64,000 bases of DNA, taken from Streptomyces deccanensis (lineage in GTDB: Bacteria; Actinomycetota; Actinomycetes; Streptomycetales; Streptomycetaceae). Below are positions 1 to 8,319 of this stretch, one piece after another (position 1 is the stretch's first letter; every line of letters begins with the position of its first letter). The stretch is from positions 8,556,001 to 8,620,000 of the forward strand of contig NZ_CP092431.1 of assembly GCF_022385335.1 (NCBI RefSeq), written 5' to 3'. The notes under the pieces were generated by a model. The model did no database searches, was not told the DNA's origin, and saw only the letters and a program-made list of their open reading frames with translations. The translations under genes and the position numbers were made by a program.

Positions 1-780
1 CTCGACGTCACCCCGCTGTCCCTGGGCATCGAGACCAAGGGCGGCATCATGACGAAGCTCATCGAACGCAACACCACCATCCCGACCCGCCGTTCGGAGA
101 TCTTCACCACGGCCGCCGACAACCAGCCCTCGGTCGGCATCCAGGTCTACCAGGGCGAGCGGGAGATCGCCGCGTACAACAAGAAGCTGGGCGTCTTCGA
201 CCTCACCGGGCTGCCCCCGGCGCCGCGTGGCGTCCCGCAGATCGAGGTGGCCTTCGACATCGACGCGAACGGCATCATGCACGTCTCGGCGAAGGACCTC
301 GCCACCGGCCGCGAACAGAAGATGACGGTGACCGGCGGCTCCGCGCTCCCCAAGGACGACATCGACCGCATGATGCGGGAGGCCGAGCAGTACGCCGACG
401 ACGACCGCCGGCGCCGTGAGGCCGCCGAGACCCGCAACCACGCCGAGCAACTCGCCTACCAGACCGAGAAGTTCCTCCGCGACAACGAGGACCGGGTCCC
501 CGCCGACAGCAGGGCCGAGGTGGAGGCCGCGGTGGCCGAGGTGAAACGCCTCCTGGAGCACCCGGAGGACATCGCCCCCCTCCGCACCGCCACCGACCAC
601 CTCACCACCGTCAGCCAACGCATGGGCCAGTCCATGTACGCGGCCGCGGCCGCCGGCCGGGCCGACACACCGCCCCCCGGCCCCGCCGAGGACGGGACCG
701 AGGACGGGACGGAGGACGGGACCGTGGTCGACGCGGAGATCGTGGACGACGAGAAGGGGCCGAAGGGAGGCGCCGCGTAG
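1..780 (+). CDS. dnaK: Hsp70 chaperone DnaK, C-terminal part (5' end outside window)
   Basis: Open from the first base, so the ATPase domain lies outside the window. What remains starts with [20 protein letters not shown], the first strand of the Hsp70 substrate-binding domain, followed by the beta-sandwich core ([20 protein letters not shown]), the helical lid, and an acidic tail ending in [18 protein letters not shown], as in actinobacterial DnaK. The protein binds exposed hydrophobic segments of clients in the cytoplasm. The tail holds three consecutive EDGT units. In actinobacteria the main dnaK is followed by grpE and dnaJ. Here the next gene is convergent and unrelated, so this is probably a second DnaK copy. 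That it is DnaK is certain; that it is a paralogue is inferred. Confidence 0.93.
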   Translation, partial: LDVTPLSLGIETKGGIMTKLIERNTTIPTRRSEIFTTAADNQPSVGIQVYQGEREIAAYNKKLGVFDLTGLPPAPRGVPQIEVAFDIDANGIMHVSAKDLATGREQKMTVTGGSALPKDDIDRMMREAEQYADDDRRRREAAETRNHAEQLAYQTEKFLRDNEDRVPADSRAEVEAAVAEVKRLLEHPEDIAPLRTATDHLTTVSQRMGQSMYAAAAAGRADTPPPGPAEDGTEDGTEDGTVVDAEIVDDEKGPKGGAA

Positions 781-851
781 GCCTTCCGGGGCCGAACCGG
801 CTGCGGGCGGCGACGGCGAGCGGCGACTGTGGGCGGCGGTGGGGTGGAGGT

Positions 852-1730
852 TCAGTACCGGTCGCGGTAGCGCTTCAGGATGTCCCTCGTCGCCTCGGCG
901 GACGCGGCGTGTGCCGCCATGTGGTCGAGGACCTCGAGGTGGAGGGAGACCTCTTTGCGGGAGTCGAGGTAGAGGGCGCCGGAGAGGTACTCGGTGTAGA
1001 CCATGTCGGGGAGTTCGGGTTCGGCGAAGCGGAAGAGGGAGAACGGGGCGTAGGTGCCGGGGTGCGGGCCGCTGGCGAACTCGCAGACCTGGAGGATCAC
1101 ATGGTCCTGCTCGGTGACGTCGAGGAGGCGGTCGATCTGGTCACGCATGACCTGGGAGCGGATGCTCACCGGCCGCGTCAGGGCCGTCTCGTCCATGATC
1201 ACCCATAGGTGCGGCGGCTTCTCCTGGGTGAGGAGCTTCTGTCTCGCCATCCGCAGCGACACATGCCGTTCGATCGACTCGGGACCGGTCTGCCCGACCG
1301 TCCCGGCCTCCATCACGGCCCGCGCGTACTCCTCCGTCTGCAGCATCCCCGGCACGAAGTGCGGCTCGTAATGCCGGATCAGATGGGCCGCGCCCTCCAG
1401 GCTGACGTACACGCTGAACCAGTCGGGCATCACGTCGTGGAACCGCTGCCACCAGCCCGGTTTGTTCGCCTCCTCGGCCAGCGCCACGAACGCGGCGACC
1501 TCGTGCTCGGCGACACCGTACGTCGTCAGCAGCACCTGGACGTAGGGGATCTTGAGCGCGACGTCGGCGGTCTCCATGCGCCGTACGGTCGCCGGGGCGA
1601 CCCGGAGGACGCGTGCCGCCTCCTCGCGCTTGAGCCCGGCGGACTCCCGCAGTTCCTGGAGCCGTCTTCCGAGCACCACCTGACCCACGGTGGGCGCGGC
1701 CCGCCGCTCACTCACGCCACGCCTCCCCAC
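852..1730 (-). CDS. XRE-family regulator with DUF5753 domain
   Basis: 292 residues. An N-terminal helix-turn-helix (about 18-75; GRRLQELRESAGLKREEAAR, then VAPATVRRMETA) is followed by a DUF5753 domain from about 95, recognisable from KPGWWQRFHDVMPDWFSVYV and EPHFVPGMLQTEEYARAV. Proteins of this architecture are abundant in Streptomyces and are usually paired with a small DUF397 protein; no DUF397 gene lies beside this one. The role is presumed DNA-binding control of development or secondary metabolism, but the target is unknown. It converges on the dnaK copy, with 71 bases between the two stops and no convincing hairpin there. Confidence 0.9.
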   Translation of the reverse strand: MGRRGVSERRAAPTVGQVVLGRRLQELRESAGLKREEAARVLRVAPATVRRMETADVALKIPYVQVLLTTYGVAEHEVAAFVALAEEANKPGWWQRFHDVMPDWFSVYVSLEGAAHLIRHYEPHFVPGMLQTEEYARAVMEAGTVGQTGPESIERHVSLRMARQKLLTQEKPPHLWVIMDETALTRPVSIRSQVMRDQIDRLLDVTEQDHVILQVCEFASGPHPGTYAPFSLFRFAEPELPDMVYTEYLSGALYLDSRKEVSLHLEVLDHMAAHAASAEATRDILKRYRDRY

Positions 1731-1930
1731 GCGCCGAGATACCCCACCAGTCTGTCATGTCCCGGTGACCTCTCACAGGGGTGACCGGAAGGCAATGCTC
1801 CGGCGGACTCCGGTACGGCGACCCCCGCAGGGTACGGGAGCCATGACCTCGGAGGTAATCGACCGCCGTACACCCCGCGAGGCAAGGTGAGGTCACCGCC
1901 CATCCACCGCCTCGACGGAGCGTGATTGCC

Positions 1931-2374
1931 ATGTCTATGACCATCCCGACCGCCCGGCTCGCCGTGCTCGCCCGGAGTGCCGACCCCCGCACCATGCTGC
2001 GCCGCTTCCTGGCCGCCGACGCGGCGGTGACCGGGGCGAACGGGCTCGCCTACCTGCTGGCATCCGGCCCGCTCGGCCGCTTCCTCGGTGTCGACTCCGG
2101 GCTGCTCGTCGGGCTCGGCGCGTTCCTCACGGCGTACGCGGCGGGTGTCGCCCTGCTGGCCGGCCGTGAGCGGCCGCCGACGCTGCCCGTCCGGGCCGTG
2201 ATCGAGGTCAACCTCGCCTGGACGGTCCTCAGCCTCGTCGCCCTCGTGCTGTGGCTGACGCCGAGCACGGCGGGCGCGGTGTGGACGCTGCTCCAGGCGG
2301 TCACCGTGGCCGGGTTCGCGGCCGTCCAGTACCTCGCCCTCCGCGCGGCCGGGGACCGGACGGACGCCGGGTGA
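1931..2374 (+). CDS. small integral membrane protein, about four helices
   Basis: 147 residues, almost entirely hydrophobic, with helices near residues 22-45, 50-70, 85-105 and 112-132. A GTG lies at 1922, but GGAG at 1917-1920 is too close to serve it; the ATG at 1931 fits better. It resembles the unnamed actinobacterial four-helix proteins often annotated only as integral membrane protein. No catalytic motif is visible. The gene ends three bases before the stop of the convergent XRE gene. Function unknown. Confidence 0.72.
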   Translation: MSMTIPTARLAVLARSADPRTMLRRFLAADAAVTGANGLAYLLASGPLGRFLGVDSGLLVGLGAFLTAYAAGVALLAGRERPPTLPVRAVIEVNLAWTVLSLVALVLWLTPSTAGAVWTLLQAVTVAGFAAVQYLALRAAGDRTDAG

Positions 2375-2377
2375 GCG

Positions 2378-3229
2378 TCAGGACATCAGCGCGTGCAGGT
2401 ACTTGACCGTCGCCGGGTCGGCCGGGAGGAACGTCTCGATGGCCAGCTCGGCCACGGTCACGTCCATGGGGGTGTTGAAGGTGGAGACCGAGGAGACGAA
2501 GGACAGCACCCGGCCCTCGTGCTCGATCCGCATCGGCAGCGCGAACCAGGCACTCGGCTCCGCGCCGGCCCCCGCGTCCCCGCCGGGCTCGGTCTCGGGC
2601 GTGCCCGGTGGCAGCGGATACGCCGCCACCTCCTCGTACAGCGCCCGCAGCGGCTTCGAGCGGTGCAGCGCCACCTGCCGTTCCATCTGCTCCAGCAGGT
2701 GCCCGCGCCAGGCGCGCAGATTGCGGATGCGCGGCGCCATGCCCTCGGGATGCAGCGTCAGCCGCATCGCGTTGAGCGGCGGGACGAGCAGCGACTCGGG
2801 GATCCCGTCGAGGAGCATGAGGATGCCCCGGTTGGCGGCCAGGACGTCGTACGTCGCGTTCATCACCAGCGCCGGATACGGCTCGTAGCCCTGGATCAGC
2901 CGCTCCATGCCCTCCCGCAGCGCGCCCATCGACGGATCGTCGAGCGGGGTCTCCGGGTAGCGCGGGGCGTAACCGGCCGCGAGCAGCAGCGCGTTCCGCT
3001 CCCGTACGGGTACGTCCAGGTGCTCGGCGAGCCGGAGCACCATCTCCTCGCTCGGGCGGGAGCGGCCCGTCTCGACGAAGCTGACGTGCCGCGCCGAGGA
3101 ACCCGCGCGCAACGCCAACTCCATCTGGCTGACCCGCCGTTGCTCCCGCCAGGCACGCAGCAGCGGGCCCACGCCCTGGACGGCGGGCGCCGTGGGACGA
3201 CCCGGGGTGCCGGTCGGGACAGTGGTCAT
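2378..3229 (-). CDS. XRE-family regulator with MmyB-like ligand-binding domain
   Basis: 283 residues from the ATG at 3229. An HTH domain covers about residues 22-80 (LLRAWREQRRVSQMELALRA, then SARHVSFVETGRSRPS). The MmyB-type domain follows, marked by YAPRYPETPLDDPSM, PYPALVMNATYDVLAANRG and, near the end, RVLSFVSSVSTFNTPMDVTV. MmyB-like regulators are PAS-fold transcription factors; some bind fatty-acid-like ligands and act in antibiotic clusters or autoregulate with a divergent reductase gene. Here the divergent partner is a pterin dehydratase 129 bases away. The reading frame stays open upstream, but that extension has no recognisable protein character. Confidence 0.88.
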   Translation of the reverse strand: MTTVPTGTPGRPTAPAVQGVGPLLRAWREQRRVSQMELALRAGSSARHVSFVETGRSRPSEEMVLRLAEHLDVPVRERNALLLAAGYAPRYPETPLDDPSMGALREGMERLIQGYEPYPALVMNATYDVLAANRGILMLLDGIPESLLVPPLNAMRLTLHPEGMAPRIRNLRAWRGHLLEQMERQVALHRSKPLRALYEEVAAYPLPPGTPETEPGGDAGAGAEPSAWFALPMRIEHEGRVLSFVSSVSTFNTPMDVTVAELAIETFLPADPATVKYLHALMS

Positions 3230-3358
3230 GCGCACAACGTAGCCGAGCCGATCGAGGTGTGGCGGGTCCGGGCTCCTGACCAGGGACGCGACGGTCCGTC
3301 TGTGGCACGCTGGGAGGGACCGCACCTCACGGAGGGGACGTCCCGGAAGGAGTCGGCC

Positions 3359-3664
3359 ATGCCCGTCGCACCCTTGTCGCAGAAGGAGATCGAGGACCGG
3401 CTGGCGGAGCTGCCCGGCTGGTCGCTGGACGGGGACCGGATCACCCGCTCCTACCGGCTGGACTCGCACTTCGCGGCGACCGCGCTGGTCGTGCACATCG
3501 CCCAGACCCAGGAGGAGCTCGACCACCACTCCGACCTCACCCTCGGCTACAACACGGTGTCGCTGACCGTCCACACCCACAGCGCGGGCGGTGCCGTCAC
3601 CGAGAAGGACTTCGAGCTGGCCCGCAGGGTGGAGGCGCTCGCCCCCGGCCACGGGGCGAGCTGA
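3359..3664 (+). CDS. 4a-hydroxytetrahydrobiopterin dehydratase (PCD/DCoH)
   Basis: 101 residues, the normal length of the pterin-4a-carbinolamine dehydratase family. It dehydrates 4a-hydroxytetrahydropterin to quinonoid dihydropterin, recycling the cofactor of aromatic amino-acid hydroxylases; no such hydroxylase is nearby. The signature lies around QEELDHHSDLTLGYNTVSLT, with the tandem histidines and the closing T-x-KDFELA segment. Most relatives have HHPD; this one has HHSD. Start at ATG 3359 behind GGAAGGAG. Its stop overlaps the ribosome site of the methyltransferase five bases downstream, so the two are probably co-translated. Confidence 0.9.
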   Translation: MPVAPLSQKEIEDRLAELPGWSLDGDRITRSYRLDSHFAATALVVHIAQTQEELDHHSDLTLGYNTVSLTVHTHSAGGAVTEKDFELARRVEALAPGHGAS

Positions 3665-3669
3665 GGCGG

Positions 3670-4422
3670 GTGCTGGACTACGACAAGGAGGCCGGAGACT
3701 ACGACGCCCTGCGGGGCGGCGAGCCCCGCGCCGAGGCCGCCGCCCGCGCCGTGCTCGGCCTCGTCCCCGAGGGCGCCCGCCGGCTGCTCGACATCGCCTG
3801 CGGCACCGGGATCGTGACCCGGCGGCTCGCGGCCGCGCGGCCCGGGACACGGGTCACGGGGGTCGACCTCACGTACGCGATGGCGAGCCGGGCCGCCGCC
3901 CGGCTGCCGGGCTCCGTCGTGATCGGCGACGGCCGCCGACTCCCGTTCCGGGACGGGGAGTTCGACGCCGTCACCAGTGTGTGGCTGCTGCATCTGCTGG
4001 GCGGCCCCGAGGACGTACGGGCCGTGGTCGGGGAGTGCGCCCGGGTGCTCCGCCCCGGCGGCGTGTACGTCACCACCGTCGACAAGGCCGCCTCCCACAA
4101 CGTGGGCAGCGACATCGACGCCGTGCTGGCCGCACGGCCCCGGGCCCCGGCGATGGACCCCGCCGGGGCCGTCGAGAAGTACGCCGTCGAACACGGTCTG
4201 CGGCCCGCCGGGCAGGCCCGCTTCCCCGGGCGCGGCCAGGGCCGCAGCCCCCGCCGCACGGTCGCCGACCTGCGCCGGGGCTGGTTCGTCACGCTGCCGC
4301 CGGGCGATCCGCTGGCCGACGACTTCGCGTTGCGCCTCGCGGCCCTGCCCGACCAGGAAGTGCCGCGCCCGGACCCGGAGTTCACCCTGCGGGCGTTCCG
4401 GAAGGACGTCGGAACTCCATAA
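3670..4422 (+). CDS. class I SAM-dependent methyltransferase
   Basis: 250 residues, GTG start. A Rossmann-type fold with motif I LLDIACGTGIVT near residues 40-51, acidic motif II VTGVDLTYAM, and a post-motif LRPGGVYVTTVD. It belongs to the Methyltransf_11/25 group that acts on small molecules; the substrate cannot be read from sequence. It follows the pterin dehydratase by five bases and is likely in the same transcript. Its last 41 bases overlap the 3' end of the convergent gene at 4382-4858. Confidence 0.85.
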   Translation: MLDYDKEAGDYDALRGGEPRAEAAARAVLGLVPEGARRLLDIACGTGIVTRRLAAARPGTRVTGVDLTYAMASRAAARLPGSVVIGDGRRLPFRDGEFDAVTSVWLLHLLGGPEDVRAVVGECARVLRPGGVYVTTVDKAASHNVGSDIDAVLAARPRAPAMDPAGAVEKYAVEHGLRPAGQARFPGRGQGRSPRRTVADLRRGWFVTLPPGDPLADDFALRLAALPDQEVPRPDPEFTLRAFRKDVGTP

Positions 4423-4858
4423 TCCAGTTGGTCAGCCAGGTCGCCCCGTCGTCCACGGAGAAGGCCTGCTCCCAGCGGGCCGAGGACTCGGACGTGTCCG
4501 ACCACACGAAGCGCACCCGCACGGGCCGGTCCTCGTGGGTGTCGTCGCCGTAGAACTCTCCCCGGCCTCCCTCGAAGCGGCCCGTGACCGGCGGGAACAG
4601 CGTGCCGCTGCGGCTGGAGGCCCAGCTCAGCGACCAGGTCCGCGCCTCTGTGTCGAACAGCCGCAGGGTCAGCCCCTTGGATCCGAGGTGCGGCATGTCG
4701 ATCTCGTCGATGTTCGCGGCCCCGTCGAAGAGCGGCCGGCACCAGCTGGTGGAGGTGAACTCCTCCCACGCGCTGTCCGGGTCGAGGAAGTCGGTGCGGC
4801 GGCGGTGGTGCGCCTCCCACACGCCGTGGAAGAAGTCGAAGTCGTGCGGGCCGCTCAT
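4382..4858 (-). CDS. hypothetical protein, DUF1579-like beta-barrel
   Basis: 158 residues. It opens with SGPHDFDFFHGVWEAHHRRR and contains GLTLRLFDTEARTWSLSWAS, GRFEGGRGEFYGDD and ARWEQAFSVDDGATWLTNWI. This series of beta strands and Trp-rich turns is typical of DUF1579/lipocalin-like proteins of unknown function. It is the distal gene of a two-gene operon: its start overlaps the stop of the 4855-5337 gene by ATGA. Control probably comes from the divergent WYL regulator. Its 3' end overlaps the methyltransferase gene by 41 bases. Confidence 0.75.
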   Translation of the reverse strand: MSGPHDFDFFHGVWEAHHRRRTDFLDPDSAWEEFTSTSWCRPLFDGAANIDEIDMPHLGSKGLTLRLFDTEARTWSLSWASSRSGTLFPPVTGRFEGGRGEFYGDDTHEDRPVRVRFVWSDTSESSARWEQAFSVDDGATWLTNWIMEFRRPSGTPAG

Positions 4859-5337
4859 CGGTGGCCCCCGGTGGTGCCGGCGGGCAGGGAATCGGTCAAG
4901 TAGGCCTCAAGGTCGGGGCGTTCGGGGGCGAGGATGTGCCGTACCCAGGCGTCGCGTTCGTGCTGGATCGGCGGGAGTTCCCACACGCAGCCGATCCACG
5001 GACGGTCGGTGGGGACGAAGTGCGTGGGGTCGGTGTCCGGGCAGCCGAGCACCGGCTGGCCCGCCGCCGCGCCGGCGAAGTGCAGGACGTTGTCCCACAC
5101 CCAGCTGTAGACGTTGAGGTAGGCGCCGGTGTCGCCGCCCCGGTGCAGCACGACGAAGGTGGCGGGCGGGGTGGTGGCGTCCGGCTCCGGCAGCAGCTCC
5201 GGCAGGAGCGCGTACGCCGCCTCCGCGACCTCGGGCGCGAGGCCGGCCGGATCCGCGGTGACGTGATAGCGCTTGATCCGCCGACCGGCCACCTCGACGG
5301 GCGGCGGCACGGTCAGCAGTTTCTCGGTGAAGGGCAT
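4855..5337 (-). CDS. hypothetical protein in WYL-regulator divergon
   Basis: 160 residues with no family I can name with confidence. Notable segments are PFTEKLLTVPPPVEVAGRRI, RIKRYHVTAD, a central VLHRGGDTGAYLNVYSWVWD and a Trp/Pro-rich stretch WIGCVWELPPIQHERDAW. Conserved-looking aromatic residues suggest a small soluble ligand-binding domain. Its start is only 33 bases from the start of the divergent WYL regulator, and the palindrome at 5357-5381 lies in that gap. It overlaps the downstream gene by four bases (ATGA). Confidence 0.72.
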   Translation of the reverse strand: MPFTEKLLTVPPPVEVAGRRIKRYHVTADPAGLAPEVAEAAYALLPELLPEPDATTPPATFVVLHRGGDTGAYLNVYSWVWDNVLHFAGAAAGQPVLGCPDTDPTHFVPTDRPWIGCVWELPPIQHERDAWVRHILAPERPDLEAYLTDSLPAGTTGGHR

Positions 5338-5356
5338 GGCCGCACGTTAGGGCCGC

Positions 5357-5381
5357 TTCACTGACACCATGTGTCAGTGAA
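5357..5381. promoter_or_regulatory. perfect palindrome overlapping WYL regulator start, likely operator
   Basis: TTCACTGACA at 5357-5366 and its exact reverse complement at 5372-5381 flank a five-base centre, CCATG. The site lies in the 33-base gap between divergent genes and covers the regulator start codon. Its position suits an autoregulatory operator controlling both directions. The palindrome is seen directly; that the WYL protein binds it is inferred. Confidence 0.75.
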
Positions 5382-6360
5382 GTCCAGTCGACTCGTCTCG
5401 ATCCTGCTGCTGCTCCAGACCCGGGGACGGATGACGGCCGCCGAGCTCGCCGAGGAGCTGGAGGTCTCCGTCCGCACGGTCTACCGGGACGTCGAGGCGC
5501 TGGGCGCGGCCGGCGTCCCGCTCTACGGCGACGCGGGCCACGCCGGGGGCTACCGCCTCCTGGACGGCTACCGCACCCGCCTCACCGGGCTGACGAGGAA
5601 CGAGGCCGAGGCCCTGTTCCTCGCGGGCGCCCCCGGGCCCGCCGCCGACCTGGGCCTCGGCGCGGTGCTGGCCGCCGCCCAGCGGAAGGTCCGCGCGGCC
5701 CTCCCCGCCGAGCTGAGGGTCCACGCCGACCGGATCGCCGGCCGCTTCCACCTCGACGCCCCCGGCTGGTACGCGGAGGCCGACGACACCCCGTTCCTGG
5801 CCGTCGTCGCGGACGCCGTCTGGAGCGGCCGGGTGCTGCACGTGCTCTACCGCCGCTGGGCCGAGCCGACCGACGTACGGCGCCGCCTCGAACCGTACGG
5901 GCTGGTCCTCAAGGCGGGCCGCTGGTACGTCGTCGCGGGCCCGGGGCCCCGGACCTTCCGCGTGGACCAGATCCTCGACATCCTCGAACCCGACGCCTCC
6001 GACGACTCCGGTGCCCCCGCCGAGGAGTTCACCCGCCCGGACGGCTTCGACCTGGCCGCGTACTGGACGGCGTACCAGCGCGACTTCCACGCCCGGCTGC
6101 ACCGGTTCGAGGCGCTGGTCCGGCTGGCGCCAGGTGTGACCCTGCCCAGGGCCGTGCCGGTCGAGAGGAGCCCGGGGGAGGGCGGCTGGACCACGGTGCG
6201 GGTGCCCGTCGAGTCGGTCGAGCACGCCCACGGCGAGTTCCTGCGGCTGGGCACGGACATCGAGGTGCTGGAACCGGCCGAACTGCGCCGGAGGATCGCC
6301 CGGACCGTGGCCGAACTGGCCGAAAGATACGGCAACGTGGCCGGGAACGGCGGCGACTGA
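5371..6360 (+). CDS. YafY/DeoR-type transcriptional regulator with WYL domain
   Basis: 329 residues. The HTH_11 domain occupies about residues 5-60 (RLVSILLLLQTRGRMTAAEL then VSVRTVYRDVEALGAAGVPL), and the WYL domain follows from about 140 (VLYRRWAEPTDVRRRLEPYG, then GRWYVVAG). WYL regulators sense small ligands through the second domain. The start could be GTG 5371 or GTG 5377. Neither has a ribosome site, and the upstream region is filled by a perfect inverted repeat that includes the start, so translation may be leaderless and expression autoregulated. The PL11 lyase gene follows 39 bases downstream on the same strand. Confidence 0.9.
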   Translation: MSVKSSRLVSILLLLQTRGRMTAAELAEELEVSVRTVYRDVEALGAAGVPLYGDAGHAGGYRLLDGYRTRLTGLTRNEAEALFLAGAPGPAADLGLGAVLAAAQRKVRAALPAELRVHADRIAGRFHLDAPGWYAEADDTPFLAVVADAVWSGRVLHVLYRRWAEPTDVRRRLEPYGLVLKAGRWYVVAGPGPRTFRVDQILDILEPDASDDSGAPAEEFTRPDGFDLAAYWTAYQRDFHARLHRFEALVRLAPGVTLPRAVPVERSPGEGGWTTVRVPVESVEHAHGEFLRLGTDIEVLEPAELRRRIARTVAELAERYGNVAGNGGD

Positions 6361-6399
6361 AGGTGCGGAACCCGTCCGTCCTGCTTGGAGGTTCGTCAC

Positions 6400-8265
6400 G
6401 TGCCCCACCCGCACAGGCACCACAGACGCCGAGCCCTGCGCTCACTGGTGACAGCGGCCCTGGTCGCCGCCGGACTCACCACGTTCACCGGCACGCCCGC
6501 CGAGGCCGCCACCGCCCGCCAGGTCGAGCGCCTCGACCGGGGCGTGGTCAGCGTGCACGTCGACAGCGGCAACCTGGTCAGCTGGCGCTGGCTGGGCACC
6601 GACCCGAACGACGTGTCGTTCAACGTCTACCGGGCCGGTACGAAGGTCAACTCCACCCCGATCACCGGCTCCACCAACTACTTCCACGCCGGCGCCCCCG
6701 CCCAGGCCGACTACACGGTCCGCGCGATCGTGAACGGCGTGGAGCAGGGCGACTCGGTGCACGCCGTGCAACTGCGCACCGGCTACAAGGACGTGCCGAT
6801 CAGCGCGCCCGCGGGCGGCACCACCCCGGACGGCGTCGCCTACACCTACGAGGCCAACGACGCCTCCGTGGGCGACCTCGACGGCGACGGAGCCCTGGAG
6901 TTCGTCCTCAAGTGGCAGCCGACCAACGCCAAGGACAACTCCCAGTCCGGCTACACCGGCAACACGATCATCGACGGCATCAAGCTCGACGGCACCCGGC
7001 TGTGGCGCATCGACCTGGGCCGCAACATCCGCTCGGGCGCGCACTACACCCAGTTCCAGGTGTACGACTACGACGGCGACGGCAAGGCGGAGATCGCCGC
7101 CAAGACGGCCGACGGCACGGTCGACGGGGCGGGCACGGTGATCGGCAGCTCCTCCGCCGACCACCGCAACTCCAGCGGCTACATCCTGTCCGGGCCCGAG
7201 TACCTGACCATGTTCAACGGGCAGACCGGCCGGGCGATGCAGACGGTGGACTACGTCCCCGGCCGGGGCACGGTCTCGTCCTGGGGCGACTCCTACGGCA
7301 ACCGCGTGGACCGCTTCCTCGCCGGGACGGCCTATCTGGACGGCGCGCGCCCCTCCCTGATCATGGCGCGCGGCTACTACACCCGCTCGGTGATCGCGGC
7401 CTGGGACTGGCGGAACGGCTCCTTCACCCGCCGCTGGACCTTCGACACCAGCTCCTCCACCAACTCCGGCCGGGGCTACGACGGCCAGGGCTCGCACAGC
7501 CTCTCCGTCGGTGACGTCGACAACGACGGCCGGGACGAGATCGTGTACGGCTCGATGGCCGTGGACGACAACGGGAACGCCCTGTGGACGACCCGGACGG
7601 GCCACGGCGACGCCCAGCACCTGGGCGACCTCGACGCCTCCACCCCGGGCCTGGAGTACTTCAAGGTCTCGGAGTCGACCTCCCAGCCCGCCGAGCTGTA
7701 CATCAACCCGGCCAACGGGGCCGTGCGCTGGCAGCTCGCCGCCTGCTGCGACAACGGCCGGGGCGTCGCCGGTGACATCCACGCCGGGAACGACGGGCCC
7801 GAGATGTGGTCGGCCTCCGACACCTCCGTCCGCGACGAGGCCGGCGCGACGAAGGGCCGTGAGCCCTCGTCCGTCAACTTCCTCTCCTGGTGGGACGGCG
7901 ACCCGGTCCGCGAACTCCTCGACGGCACCCGGATCGACAAGTACGGCACCTCCGCCGACACCCGGCTGCTGACCGGATCCGGGGTCTCCTCCAACAACGG
8001 CACCAAGGCCACCCCGGCGCTCTCCGGTGACATCCTCGGCGACTGGCGTGAGGAGGTCGTCTGGCGCACCAGTGGCAACACGGCGCTGCGGATCTATTCG
8101 ACGCCGATCGAGACGAACACGAAGATCACGACCCTGCTGCACGACCCGATGTACCGCACGGGACTGGCCTGGCAGAACACGGCCTACAACCAGCCCCCGC
8201 ACACCAGCTTCTTCATCGGGAACAACATGCCGACGGCGCCCCGGCCGACGGTGTACACCCCATAG
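6400..8265 (+). CDS. secreted rhamnogalacturonan lyase, PL11 family
   Basis: 621 residues from GTG 6400, placed eight bases after GGAGG. A basic N-terminus and hydrophobic segment ending TPAEAA form a signal peptide of about 35 residues. The mature part matches PL11: an N-terminal beta domain (RQVERLDRGVVSVHVDSGN) and an eight-bladed propeller with calcium-binding D-x-D-x-D loops (VGDLDGDGALE, YDYDGDGKAEIAAKTADGTV, VGDVDNDGRDEIVYG). Family members cleave the rhamnose-galacturonate backbone of pectin by beta-elimination. There is no added CBM. It sits beside the WYL regulator and ahead of cellulase genes, within a plant-cell-wall degradation block. Confidence 0.93.
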   Translation: MPHPHRHHRRRALRSLVTAALVAAGLTTFTGTPAEAATARQVERLDRGVVSVHVDSGNLVSWRWLGTDPNDVSFNVYRAGTKVNSTPITGSTNYFHAGAPAQADYTVRAIVNGVEQGDSVHAVQLRTGYKDVPISAPAGGTTPDGVAYTYEANDASVGDLDGDGALEFVLKWQPTNAKDNSQSGYTGNTIIDGIKLDGTRLWRIDLGRNIRSGAHYTQFQVYDYDGDGKAEIAAKTADGTVDGAGTVIGSSSADHRNSSGYILSGPEYLTMFNGQTGRAMQTVDYVPGRGTVSSWGDSYGNRVDRFLAGTAYLDGARPSLIMARGYYTRSVIAAWDWRNGSFTRRWTFDTSSSTNSGRGYDGQGSHSLSVGDVDNDGRDEIVYGSMAVDDNGNALWTTRTGHGDAQHLGDLDASTPGLEYFKVSESTSQPAELYINPANGAVRWQLAACCDNGRGVAGDIHAGNDGPEMWSASDTSVRDEAGATKGREPSSVNFLSWWDGDPVRELLDGTRIDKYGTSADTRLLTGSGVSSNNGTKATPALSGDILGDWREEVVWRTSGNTALRIYSTPIETNTKITTLLHDPMYRTGLAWQNTAYNQPPHTSFFIGNNMPTAPRPTVYTP

Positions 8266-8272
8266 AAAACCG

Positions 8273-8303
8273 GTCCGTGGGCGGGTCCCGCCCGCCCACG
8301 GAC
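8273..8303. terminator. bidirectional hairpin between convergent genes
   Basis: GTCCGTGGGCGGG pairs perfectly over 13 bp with CCCGCCCACGGAC across the loop TCCCG. It starts eight bases after the PL11 stop and lies before the stop of the opposing EEP gene, so it can serve both. There is no U-tract, as is common in Streptomyces. Confidence 0.85.
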
Positions 8304-8319
8304 TCCGGGATGGAGGTCG

